A DNA stretch of 6,800 nucleotides from Rhodoferax sp. (GTDB taxonomy: Bacteria; Pseudomonadota; Gammaproteobacteria; Burkholderiales; Burkholderiaceae_C): assembly GCA_018882485.1 (NCBI GenBank), contig VERU01000140.1, forward strand, positions 1 to 6,800. The letters are read 5' to 3'. The notes beneath the pieces were generated by a model that saw nothing but the letters and a program-made list of their open reading frames with translations, had not been told where the DNA came from and searched no databases. Shown here piece after piece: positions 1-5,680 of the stretch; the stretch's first letter is position 1; the number at the start of each line of letters is the position of its first letter. Position numbers and translations under genes: made by a program.

Positions 1-1532
1 TGTCCAGGGTGTATTCCGCCTTGTCGGCGTTTGCCGCCCTGCGGGTGGATGGCTCGGTGGTGACCTGGGGCTCTGCGTCGGGTGGCGGAGACAGTCAGGT
101 CGTCGCGACGGATCTGGCCGGAGGGATGGCGGTTTCGTCGTTGGCGGCGACCAATTCGGCGTTTGCCGCCCTGCGGACGAACGGTTCGGTGGTGACCTGG
201 GGCGATGTGGCGCAGGGCGGGGACAGTTCGTCGGTCGCAGCGGCGCTGGACGGCGCCGTGGACGTGCTGGCCATCACGTCCAGCAGCGGAGCGTTTGCAG
301 CCCTGATGGCCGATGGGTCGGTGGTGACCTGGGGCAGTGCCTTGCTGGGTGGCGATGCGTCCAAGGTGGCTGGCGGCCTGAATGGTTCGGTGGATGTGAC
401 GCAGGTGGTGGGCAACAAGGGGGCGTTTGCGGCGATCCGTATCGATGGTTCGGTGATCACCTGGGGCGATTCGAGCCATGGAGGCGACAGCAGTGCCGTG
501 TCCGACCTGATCGGCGGTGCGGTGCGGTGCGTGCAGGTGTACGCCACGGATCGGGCATTCGCAGTGCTGCGGGCCGATGGCTCGGTGGTGACCTGGGGCG
601 ATCCGTTCTGTGGAGGCGACGTCGGCAATGCGGCGTCGCTGCTGGATGGCACGGTGGATGTGGTCCGCATCCTGTCGGCGGCGTATGCCTTTGTCGCCTT
701 GCGCGCAGACGGCTCGGCCGTGAGTTGGGGCGATGCGGCGCAGGGTGGAGACAGCAGTGCCAGGGCGGCAGCGCTGGTGGGTGTTTCGGCGGGTGCCAAT
801 GTGGCCGGGAGCGGGATTCCGCTGATTGTGGGTACCGCCTCGGCCGATGCGCTGACGGGTACGGGCGGTGCCGATGTACTGCAGGGTCTGGGCGGCCAGG
901 ATGTGCTGAGTGCCGCTGGCGGTGATGACCGTCTGGAGGGTGGTGCCGGCAATGACAGCCTGGATGGCGGAGCCGGTCGCGACACGGCGGTGTATGCCGG
1001 GGCTCGTGCGGGCTATGTGCTGTCGGGCTCGGGCGGCGGGCGGACGCTGGCCCACACGGCTGGGGCCGATGGCACCGACACGCTGGCAGGCATCGAGCGG
1101 CTGGAGTTCAGCGATGCCAAGGTGGCGCTGGATTTGGGCGTGACGGAGTCGGCAGGTGGGGCGGCCCTGCTGTTGGGTGCCGTGCTGGGACGCGACCTGA
1201 TGCTGGAGAAGAAGGGGGTGCTGGGTTCGGTGATCGGGCTGTTCGATCAGGGGTACAGCCTGCAGGTTCTGGCCGGTGCGCTGATGCGGCTGGACATCTG
1301 GGGCAGTCTGGCCAACGGGGGCCAGCCCGGAGCGAGTTCTGCCCAGATTGCCGACTACCTGTTGACGCGGGTTCATGGTGTGGCGCCGGACGCAGCCGCA
1401 CTGGCTTCTGCGGTGACGACGCTGAATACGGCGCCGCAGGGTGAGTTTTTATACAACCTGGCGGTTTCGTCGGCCAATCAGCTACAGGTCGGCCTGGTGG
1501 GGTTGGCTACTTCGGGCCTGGATTTCGTGTGA
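1..1532 (+). CDS. Secreted RTX protein with RCC1-like repeats, DUF4214-like C-terminus (5' partial)
   Basis: This is the C-terminal part of a large exported protein, probably the cargo of the type I exporter encoded just downstream. The frame is already open at the left edge (first full codon at 3), and the GTG at 9 lies inside a repeat, so the true start is upstream. Residues are numbered here from that GTG. Residues 7 to about 258 form six repeats of exactly 44 residues with a core like DGSVVTWGD..GGDSS, resembling the TWG core of RCC1/beta-propeller repeats. Residues 274-327 are six glycine/aspartate nonapeptides. Residues 328-377 are the usual RTX-flanking segment, with a DGTDTLAGIERLEF motif. 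Residues 379-507 are DUF4214-like and end in GLDFV, an acidic residue followed by hydrophobic ones, as in PrtD-dependent substrates. No catalytic domain is visible. The protein may be an adhesin, surface-layer or matrix protein, but the missing N-terminus prevents a firm function. The stop is TGA at 1530-1532. Confidence 0.9.
   Translation, partial: SRVYSALSAFAALRVDGSVVTWGSASGGGDSQVVATDLAGGMAVSSLAATNSAFAALRTNGSVVTWGDVAQGGDSSSVAAALDGAVDVLAITSSSGAFAALMADGSVVTWGSALLGGDASKVAGGLNGSVDVTQVVGNKGAFAAIRIDGSVITWGDSSHGGDSSAVSDLIGGAVRCVQVYATDRAFAVLRADGSVVTWGDPFCGGDVGNAASLLDGTVDVVRILSAAYAFVALRADGSAVSWGDAAQGGDSSARAAALVGVSAGANVAGSGIPLIVGTASADALTGTGGADVLQGLGGQDVLSAAGGDDRLEGGAGNDSLDGGAGRDTAVYAGARAGYVLSGSGGGRTLAHTAGADGTDTLAGIERLEFSDAKVALDLGVTESAGGAALLLGAVLGRDLMLEKKGVLGSVIGLFDQGYSLQVLAGALMRLDIWGSLANGGQPGASSAQIADYLLTRVHGVAPDAAALASAVTTLNTAPQGEFLYNLAVSSANQLQVGLVGLATSGLDFV
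27..782 (+). repeat. Six tandem 132-bp (44-residue) RCC1-like repeats
   Basis: The codon before the conserved TGG of each TWG-like core falls at 63, 195, 327, 459, 591 and 723, exactly 132 bp apart with no indels. In protein terms, the conserved Ala-Phe pairs lie at residues 7, 51, 95, 139, 183 and 227. Units share AFAALRxDGSVVTWGD, then GGDSS, then a hydrophobic segment like LDGxVDV. The last unit is the most diverged (TWG becomes SWG) and fades after about residue 258. The array runs to the window's left edge, so more units probably lie upstream. An RCC1-type propeller fold is inferred from the GSVxTWG core only. Confidence 0.9.
828..989 (+). repeat. RTX calcium-binding nonapeptide block (six units)
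   Basis: Six nine-residue units of the GGxGxDxLx type have aspartates at residues 280, 289, 298, 307, 316 and 325, a perfect nine-residue spacing. The first unit (GTASADAL) is degenerate, while the units GGAGNDSLD and GGAGRDTAV are close to consensus. Such blocks bind calcium in a parallel beta-roll and fold outside the cell after type I export. The block is short, so most of the mature mass is the repeat region, not the RTX domain. Confidence 0.92.
1143..1529 (+). other. DUF4214-like C-terminal region with type I secretion signal
   Basis: Residues 379-507 of the RTX protein contain two helix-rich half repeats. The first includes SVIGLFDQGYSLQVLAGALM. The second includes YLLTRVHGVAPDAAAL, then SAVTTLN and EFLYNLAVSSANQ, and resembles the DUF4214 pattern of a helix, G(R)xPD, a helix and Leu-Asn. 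The final DFV (acidic residue plus hydrophobic tail) fits the extreme C-terminal motif of protease/lipase-type T1SS substrates. The DUF4214 match is by eye. The secretion-signal role is inferred from family knowledge and from the adjacent exporter. Confidence 0.65.
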
Positions 1533-1545
1533 CGGGGCGTGTGGG

Positions 1546-1575
1546 TTGAAAAATTCATATAGGACCGGCTATACT
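1546..1575 (+). promoter_or_regulatory. Sigma70-type promoter for the exporter operon
   Basis: TTGAAA at 1546-1551 (5 of 6 to TTGACA) and TATACT at 1570-1575 (5 of 6 to TATAAT) are separated by 18 bp, in the only AT-richer stretch of the window. Transcription would be expected to start around 1582-1586, at or just before the ATG at 1586. This gives the TnpB-like gene and the ABC genes their own promoter, separate from the RTX gene. The call is by sequence pattern only. Confidence 0.6.
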
Positions 1576-1592
1576 GCCTTCCTATATGAATT
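1552..1592. promoter_or_regulatory. Perfect 13-bp inverted repeat around the -10 box and start codon
   Basis: AATTCATATAGGA at 1552-1564 is the exact reverse complement of TCCTATATGAATT at 1580-1592, with a 15-nt spacer. The axis (1572) lies inside the -10 hexamer. The left arm fills most of the -35/-10 spacer, and the right arm holds the ATG at 1586-1588. It could be an operator for a dimeric regulator, or an RNA hairpin that hides the start codon in transcripts reading through from the RTX gene. It does not look like an intrinsic terminator, since the stem is AT-rich and no T-run follows. The repeat itself is certain; its role is inferred. Confidence 0.75.
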
Positions 1593-2197
1593 CTGTGGTG
1601 CGCATTCCCCTGACGACCAACCCCGAGCAGGCGGCCCAGCTGGTGGCCTTGCAGACGGCGTTTGCGCAGGTGTGCAACGCCCTGGCTCCCCTGGTGCAGA
1701 AGACGCGTTGCTGGAACCGGGTGGCCTTGCACCACATGGCGTATCGCTCCTTGCGCGAACAGTTCCCCGGTATGGGCTCGCAGATGGTGTGCAACGCGAT
1801 CTACTCGGTGTCGCGGGCCAGCCGGCTGGTGTTTCAGCATCCAGCCAGCCCGTTTCACTTGTCCAGACTGGGCGATCGGGCCTTGCCGCTGTTGCAGTTT
1901 GCGCCGAGTTGCCCGGTTTATTTCGATCGCCACACCCTGAGTGTGAAGGGCGGGCGTCTGTCGATGTACACCCTGGATGGGCGTTTGCGCTTCGACTTGG
2001 CGCTGGGCGCGGTGGATGAAGCCGGTTTCCGGGATCGCAAGCTGCGCGAGATCGTGCTGGCGCGTCGTGCGGATCAGGTGTTCGAGCTGTCGTTCACCTT
2101 TGCGGACCCCGCCGAGGACGATACCGAGTTGTCGGGCGCGACCGCCGAAACGGCGGGGGAAATTCCTGAATACGTGATGGTCGAGGAAGTGACATGA
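1586..2197 (+). CDS. Truncated TnpB-like protein (N-terminal half, no RuvC nuclease)
   Basis: The 203-residue product resembles the N-terminal half of IS200/IS605-family TnpB (OrfB). Residues 5-37 have the opening strand and helix (VVRIPLTTNPEQ, then VCNALAPLV). Residues 44-80 match the helical segment pattern N...LHHMAYRSLR, then a SQMVCNAIYSVSRASR-like helix. Residues 112-141 match the barrel motif YFDRHTLSV, MYTLDGR and RFDL. Residues 154-175 match the following strands (LREIVLA, then FELSFTFADP). In TnpB the next element is RuvC-I (GVDxG). Here there is instead a 28-residue acidic tail without Lys or Arg, then a stop. RuvC and zinc-finger regions are absent, so no DNA cleavage is expected; RNA or DNA binding is possible but unproven. 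ATG 1586 is the first usual start after an in-frame TGA at 1547 and has no Shine-Dalgarno. The stop overlaps the next gene (ATGA). It could be a relic, but the intact coupled ORF suggests domestication. Assignment is by eye. Confidence 0.7.
   Translation: MNSVVRIPLTTNPEQAAQLVALQTAFAQVCNALAPLVQKTRCWNRVALHHMAYRSLREQFPGMGSQMVCNAIYSVSRASRLVFQHPASPFHLSRLGDRALPLLQFAPSCPVYFDRHTLSVKGGRLSMYTLDGRLRFDLALGAVDEAGFRDRKLREIVLARRADQVFELSFTFADPAEDDTELSGATAETAGEIPEYVMVEEVT
2142..2156 (+). other. Small GC hairpin near the 3' end of the TnpB-like gene
   Basis: CCGCCG at 2142-2147 and CGGCGG at 2151-2156 form a perfect 6-bp stem with an AAA loop, inside the region coding for the acidic tail and about 38 nt before the first ABC gene's ATG. 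No U-run follows, so it is not a terminator. It could modulate coupling to the ABC gene, or it could be chance in GC-rich DNA. Confidence 0.35.
2183..2197 (+). promoter_or_regulatory. Shine-Dalgarno and ATGA coupling site, TnpB-like gene to first ABC gene
   Basis: GAGGAAG at 2183-2189 lies 4 nt before the ATG at 2194 (its AGGA core is 6 nt away). The TGA of the TnpB-like ORF (2195-2197) overlaps this ATG. The site fixes the ABC start and implies translational coupling of the two genes. Confidence 0.75.
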
Positions 2198-3918
2198 GTG
2201 TGGGCAAACCGGTGTCCGAACTGGGGCGTGTGGTGTCGGAGTTCAGGCCGGTCTTTGTGCGTTCGGCCGTCTTCACGGCCGTGGCCAGCCTGTTGGTGCT
2301 GATGCCTTCCTGGTACATGCTGGAGGTGTACGACCGGGTGGTCAACAGCCGCAGCCATCTGACGCTGGCGATGCTGACCCTGCTGGTGCTGATGAGTTAC
2401 GTGGTGATGGAGGTGCTGGAGTGGGCGCGCAGCGAGATGCTGTTCGACGCGTCGACGGGTTTCGAGTCGCGCCTGGCGCAGCGGGTTTTCCGCTTGATGT
2501 TTCAGGCCAACCTGAGGCGCATGCCGGGGGGCAATCTGCAGCCCATGACCGATTTGCGAACGATCCGGGATTTCATGCATTCGCCGGCGGTCGTTGCGGT
2601 CATGGAGGCCCCGGTTTCGCTGGTGTTTCTGGCGCTGATTTTTGCGATCCATCCCTTGTTGGGTTGGGTCGCCACCGGAGCGGCCGTGCTGCAGGTGCTG
2701 GTGGGTTGGCTCAACGAGCGGGGGACCCAGCCCCCCCTGCTGCAGGCCAACCGGATGGCGATGGCGGCCCAGCAGATGGCGGACGGGGCGCTGCGCAATG
2801 CGCAGGTGATCGAGGCCATGGGGATGCTGCAGAACGTGCGCCGAGGCTGGCTTCAGCGGCAGAGGGAGTTTCTCGGGCTGCAGGCGGTGGCGTCGGATCG
2901 GGCGGGTGGGTTTCAGGCGGTGTCCAAGTTTCTGCAGAACACGGTGGGTTCGGCGCTGCTGGGTCTGAGTTGCTGGTTGCTGCTGCACAACCAGTTGCAC
3001 GGCGGTGCGGCGATGCTGATCGTCTCGGGCATATTGGGTGGACGGGTGCTGGCGCCTCTCGTTCAGGTGGTGACACAGTGGCGCAGTGTGGTGAACGCCC
3101 GGGATGCGTGGATGCGCCTGGGGTCCCTGTTGTCACAGGTGCCGGAGGGCGTGTCGACCATGGCCTTGCCCCCGCCTGCAGGGCATCTGATGGTCGAAGC
3201 GCTGGTGGCCGGGGCGCCCGGACAGCCACAAGCCATATTGAAAGGTGTGAGCTTCGGGCTGGCAGCCGGCGAGGCGCTGGCGGTGGTGGGCCCGTCCGCT
3301 GCGGGCAAGACGACGCTGGCGCGGATGCTGGTGGGCTTGTGGCCAGCGATCAGCGGCAAGGTTCGCCTGGATGGCGCGGATGTGTTTGGCTGGAACAAGG
3401 AGGAGCTGGGTCCTCGGGTGGGCTACCTGCCTCAGGGGGTGGATCTGTTCGAGGGGACCGTGGCTGAAAACATCGCCCGCTTTGGCGACGTGGACCGGGA
3501 CAGGGTGCAGGCGGCCGCGCAGATGGTGGGTTTGCACGATCTGATCGAGGCCTTGCCCCAGGGGTACGAGACCCAGATCGGACCCGACGGCGCGGTGCTT
3601 TCGGGCGGCCAGCGGCAGCGGGTGGCGCTGGCTCGGGCCTTGTACGGGGATCCGGTGCTGGTGGTGCTGGATGAGCCGAATTCGAGTCTGGATGAGGCGG
3701 GTGATGCGGCACTGTCCCGGGCCTTGCAGCAACTGAAGGCGCGTGGCGCCACGCTGGTCGTGATGACGCACCGCATGAGTGTGCTGGCTGCGGTGGACAA
3801 GATGTTGTTGCTGCGCGATGGACAGGCCCAGGCTTTTGGTCCGCGCGACGAGGTGCTGGCTGCGATCAGCAAGGCCAATCAGTCGGCCCAGGCCAGGCCG
3901 CAGGGAGCAGCAGCATGA
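2194..3918 (+). CDS. Type I secretion ABC permease/ATPase, PrtD family (first copy)
   Basis: The 574-residue product is a half-transporter that should dimerise in the inner membrane and use ATP to drive export of the RTX protein through the fusion protein and a TolC-type channel. Hydrophobic segments lie near residues 22-42, 56-75, 131-172 and 250-290, with the PrtD-family motif VIEAMGM at 205-211. The nucleotide-binding domain has Walker A GPSAAGKTT (366-374), Q-loop Gln 414, signature LSGGQRQR (469-476), Walker B VLVVLDEP (488-495, catalytic Glu 494), D-loop SSLD and H-loop His 526. All are intact. There is no N-terminal C39 peptidase or peptidase-like domain, so it is PrtD/AprD-like in size, shorter than HlyB. 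It starts by ATGA overlap with the TnpB-like gene and ends by ATGA overlap with a second, distinct ABC gene. Family is secure; exact cargo is inferred from position. Confidence 0.95.
   Translation: MSVGKPVSELGRVVSEFRPVFVRSAVFTAVASLLVLMPSWYMLEVYDRVVNSRSHLTLAMLTLLVLMSYVVMEVLEWARSEMLFDASTGFESRLAQRVFRLMFQANLRRMPGGNLQPMTDLRTIRDFMHSPAVVAVMEAPVSLVFLALIFAIHPLLGWVATGAAVLQVLVGWLNERGTQPPLLQANRMAMAAQQMADGALRNAQVIEAMGMLQNVRRGWLQRQREFLGLQAVASDRAGGFQAVSKFLQNTVGSALLGLSCWLLLHNQLHGGAAMLIVSGILGGRVLAPLVQVVTQWRSVVNARDAWMRLGSLLSQVPEGVSTMALPPPAGHLMVEALVAGAPGQPQAILKGVSFGLAAGEALAVVGPSAAGKTTLARMLVGLWPAISGKVRLDGADVFGWNKEELGPRVGYLPQGVDLFEGTVAENIARFGDVDRDRVQAAAQMVGLHDLIEALPQGYETQIGPDGAVLSGGQRQRVALARALYGDPVLVVLDEPNSSLDEAGDAALSRALQQLKARGATLVVMTHRMSVLAAVDKMLLLRDGQAQAFGPRDEVLAAISKANQSAQARPQGAAA
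3902..3918 (+). promoter_or_regulatory. Shine-Dalgarno and ATGA coupling site between the two ABC genes
   Basis: AGGGAG at 3902-3907 precedes the ATG at 3915 by 7 nt, and the first ABC gene's TGA (3916-3918) overlaps it. This favours 3915 over the internal ATG at 3933 and suggests coupled, near-equimolar synthesis of the two ABC proteins. Confidence 0.75.
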
Positions 3919-5654
3919 CGGCAGAGCGAGCAATGAGCGGGCCTCGGTCCGGGGAGCGCGACGAGGTGCTGCGGGTGCTGGGTTCGTTCCGGCGGGAGTT
4001 GCTGATTGTGGGTATTTTCAGCATGGTGGCCAACTTGCTGATGCTGGCCCCGACGCTGTACATGCTGCAGGTTTATGACCGTGTGCTGGCGAGCCAGAGT
4101 GAGTTGACGCTGCTGGCGCTGTCGCTGATCACGCTGTTTCTGTTTGCGGTGATGGCTTTTGCCGAGTGGATGCGCTCGCGCGTTCTGGTGGCAGCCGGTG
4201 TGCGCCTGGATGAGCAGTTGAGCACGCGGGTGTTCAACGCGAGTTTCGAGGTGCAGTTGGCGCAGTCCGGACGGGCGCAGTCGCGGGCTTTCAACGACCT
4301 GATTCAACTGCGCCAGTTTCTGACTGGCAACGGCATCTTTGCGTTTTTTGACACGCCCTGGGTGCCGGTCTATGTGGCGGTGCTGTTCATTCTGCACCCA
4401 TGGCTGGGGTGGATGGCCGTGGTGTTTGCCCTGGTGCAGGGCGCGCTGACGGCATGGGGTCATTGGTACGGCGGGGGGCTGGCCGAATCGGCCCAGCGGT
4501 CTGCGGGTGAAGCGAATGCCTTTTTGCAGAACAAGTTGCGCAACTCGGAAGTGATCGAGGCCATGGGCATGATGGGCCACCTGCAACGCCGCTGGCAGCA
4601 GCGAGCGTCGGTGGCGGTGGATCTGGCCGGGCAGGCGCAGACCCGCACGCACCGGGTGACGGCAGTGAGCAAGTTTGTGCGCTACAGCCAGCAGTCGCTC
4701 GCCCTGGGATTGGGTGCTTTGCTGGTGATCGATGGGCAGTTGTCACCCGGGGCGATGATTGCCGCCAATGTGCTGACAACCCGTGCGCTGGCGCCGCTGG
4801 ACATGCTGGTTGGCGTTTGGCGGGGTTTCGTGATCGCTCGCGATGCGCTGGCGCGCCTGCGCGGCTTGCTGGGCCAGTTTCCACCGCGGGTTGCGCCCGA
4901 GGCACCTGCAAGGTTCACGGGTGCTGTGGAGACGCGGAATCTGTCTGCAACGGCCATGGGCCGTGCCAAGCCCATCCTTGAGGGAGTGAGTCTGGCGCTC
5001 AGGCCCGGCACCGTGACGGTGGTGCTGGGACCGTCCGGCTCCGGCAAATCGACGCTGGCGCGGGCGATGCTGGGTATCTGGCCCAAGGTGTCCGGCGAGG
5101 TGTTGCTGGACGGTGTGCCTGTGGCCGATTGGCCGCGCGGGCAGCTGGGACCGCAGCTGGGCTATCTCCCGCAGGATGTCGAGTTGTTCGAGGGATCGAT
5201 CGCAGAGAACATTGCGCGCTTTGCAGAGCTGGATGCGGTTGCGGTCGTGAAGGCCGCCAGAACGACCGGGCTGCACGAGACGATCCTGCGTTTTCCCAAA
5301 GGCTACGACACGCCGATCGGCGAGGCCGGGGGCATGCTCTCGGGTGGGCAGCGACAGCGACTGGGGCTGGCTCGCGCGGTGTACGGTGAACCCGCCTTGG
5401 TGGTGCTGGACGAACCGAATGCCAACCTGGACGATGTGGGAGAGGCGGCCTTGGCCAGGACGGTGGGTGAACTCAGGGACTTGGGCAAGTCCGTGTTGCT
5501 GATCACCCATCGGCCGGGCATCGTGATGGCGGCGGATCAGCTGGTGGTGCTGCAGGACGGGCGGGTGGCGCTTGCCGGGCCGCGCGATGAGGTACTGGCC
5601 CGCCTGCGGGCGCCGCAGACTGAACCGGTTCGCATACCGGCCCCTGCGGCCTGA
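3915..5654 (+). CDS. Type I secretion ABC permease/ATPase, PrtD family (second copy)
   Basis: The 579-residue product is a second PrtD-type half-transporter. It is clearly related to the preceding protein but diverged along its length. Hydrophobic segments lie near residues 30-50, 63-83, 143-181 and 260-297, and the family motif VIEAMGM is at 213-219. The nucleotide-binding domain is complete: Walker A GPSGSGKST (372-380), Q-loop Gln 420, signature LSGGQRQR (475-482), Walker B ALVVLDEP (494-501, catalytic Glu 500) and H-loop His 532. Both ATP sites therefore look competent, unlike asymmetric ABC pairs with one degenerate site. It has no peptidase domain. Whether it pairs with the first copy as a heterodimer or forms a separate exporter cannot be told from sequence. 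The fusion-protein gene follows after 26 bp, which supports a single exporter operon. Confidence 0.95.
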   Translation: MTAERAMSGPRSGERDEVLRVLGSFRRELLIVGIFSMVANLLMLAPTLYMLQVYDRVLASQSELTLLALSLITLFLFAVMAFAEWMRSRVLVAAGVRLDEQLSTRVFNASFEVQLAQSGRAQSRAFNDLIQLRQFLTGNGIFAFFDTPWVPVYVAVLFILHPWLGWMAVVFALVQGALTAWGHWYGGGLAESAQRSAGEANAFLQNKLRNSEVIEAMGMMGHLQRRWQQRASVAVDLAGQAQTRTHRVTAVSKFVRYSQQSLALGLGALLVIDGQLSPGAMIAANVLTTRALAPLDMLVGVWRGFVIARDALARLRGLLGQFPPRVAPEAPARFTGAVETRNLSATAMGRAKPILEGVSLALRPGTVTVVLGPSGSGKSTLARAMLGIWPKVSGEVLLDGVPVADWPRGQLGPQLGYLPQDVELFEGSIAENIARFAELDAVAVVKAARTTGLHETILRFPKGYDTPIGEAGGMLSGGQRQRLGLARAVYGEPALVVLDEPNANLDDVGEAALARTVGELRDLGKSVLLITHRPGIVMAADQLVVLQDGRVALAGPRDEVLARLRAPQTEPVRIPAPAA

Positions 5655-5680
5655 TTCTTTCGTTACAGGAACTTGCAGAG

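Noticed and set aside
9..11. GTG at 9 as the true start of the RTX protein
   Set aside because: The reading frame is open to the window edge, no Shine-Dalgarno is visible, and the codon sits inside a repeat unit, so the gene starts upstream.
95..985. Long minus-strand open frame opposite the repeat region
   Set aside because: It is rich in Pro/Ser/Ala/Thr with no domain, and it mirrors the RTX-protein repeats. It is an antisense shadow of G/C-rich codons.
1533..1592. Intrinsic terminator for the RTX gene
   Set aside because: The only strong inverted repeat here has an AT-rich stem, a 15-nt loop and no following T-run, and it overlaps the promoter and start codon.
1441..2019. Plus-strand open frame of 192 codons crossing the promoter region
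   Set aside because: It runs through the end of the RTX gene and overlaps the TnpB-like ORF in another frame. It shows no family features, and the 1586 frame matches TnpB patterns.
1546..2197. A complete IS200/IS605 element
   Set aside because: No TnpA, no RuvC half, no right-end hairpin and no recognisable target motif are seen. TTGAA at 1546 resembles a TTGAT-type site only loosely and is better read as part of the -35 box.
2731..2737. Run of seven C in the first ABC gene as a phase-variation tract
   Set aside because: It is short for slipped-strand switching and expected by chance in Pro/Leu codons of GC-rich DNA. The frame is intact on both sides.
2074..3000. Long minus-strand open frame of 308 codons opposite the first ABC gene
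   Set aside because: The translation is His/Gln/Arg-rich with no recognisable motif and lies opposite a certain PrtD-type gene.
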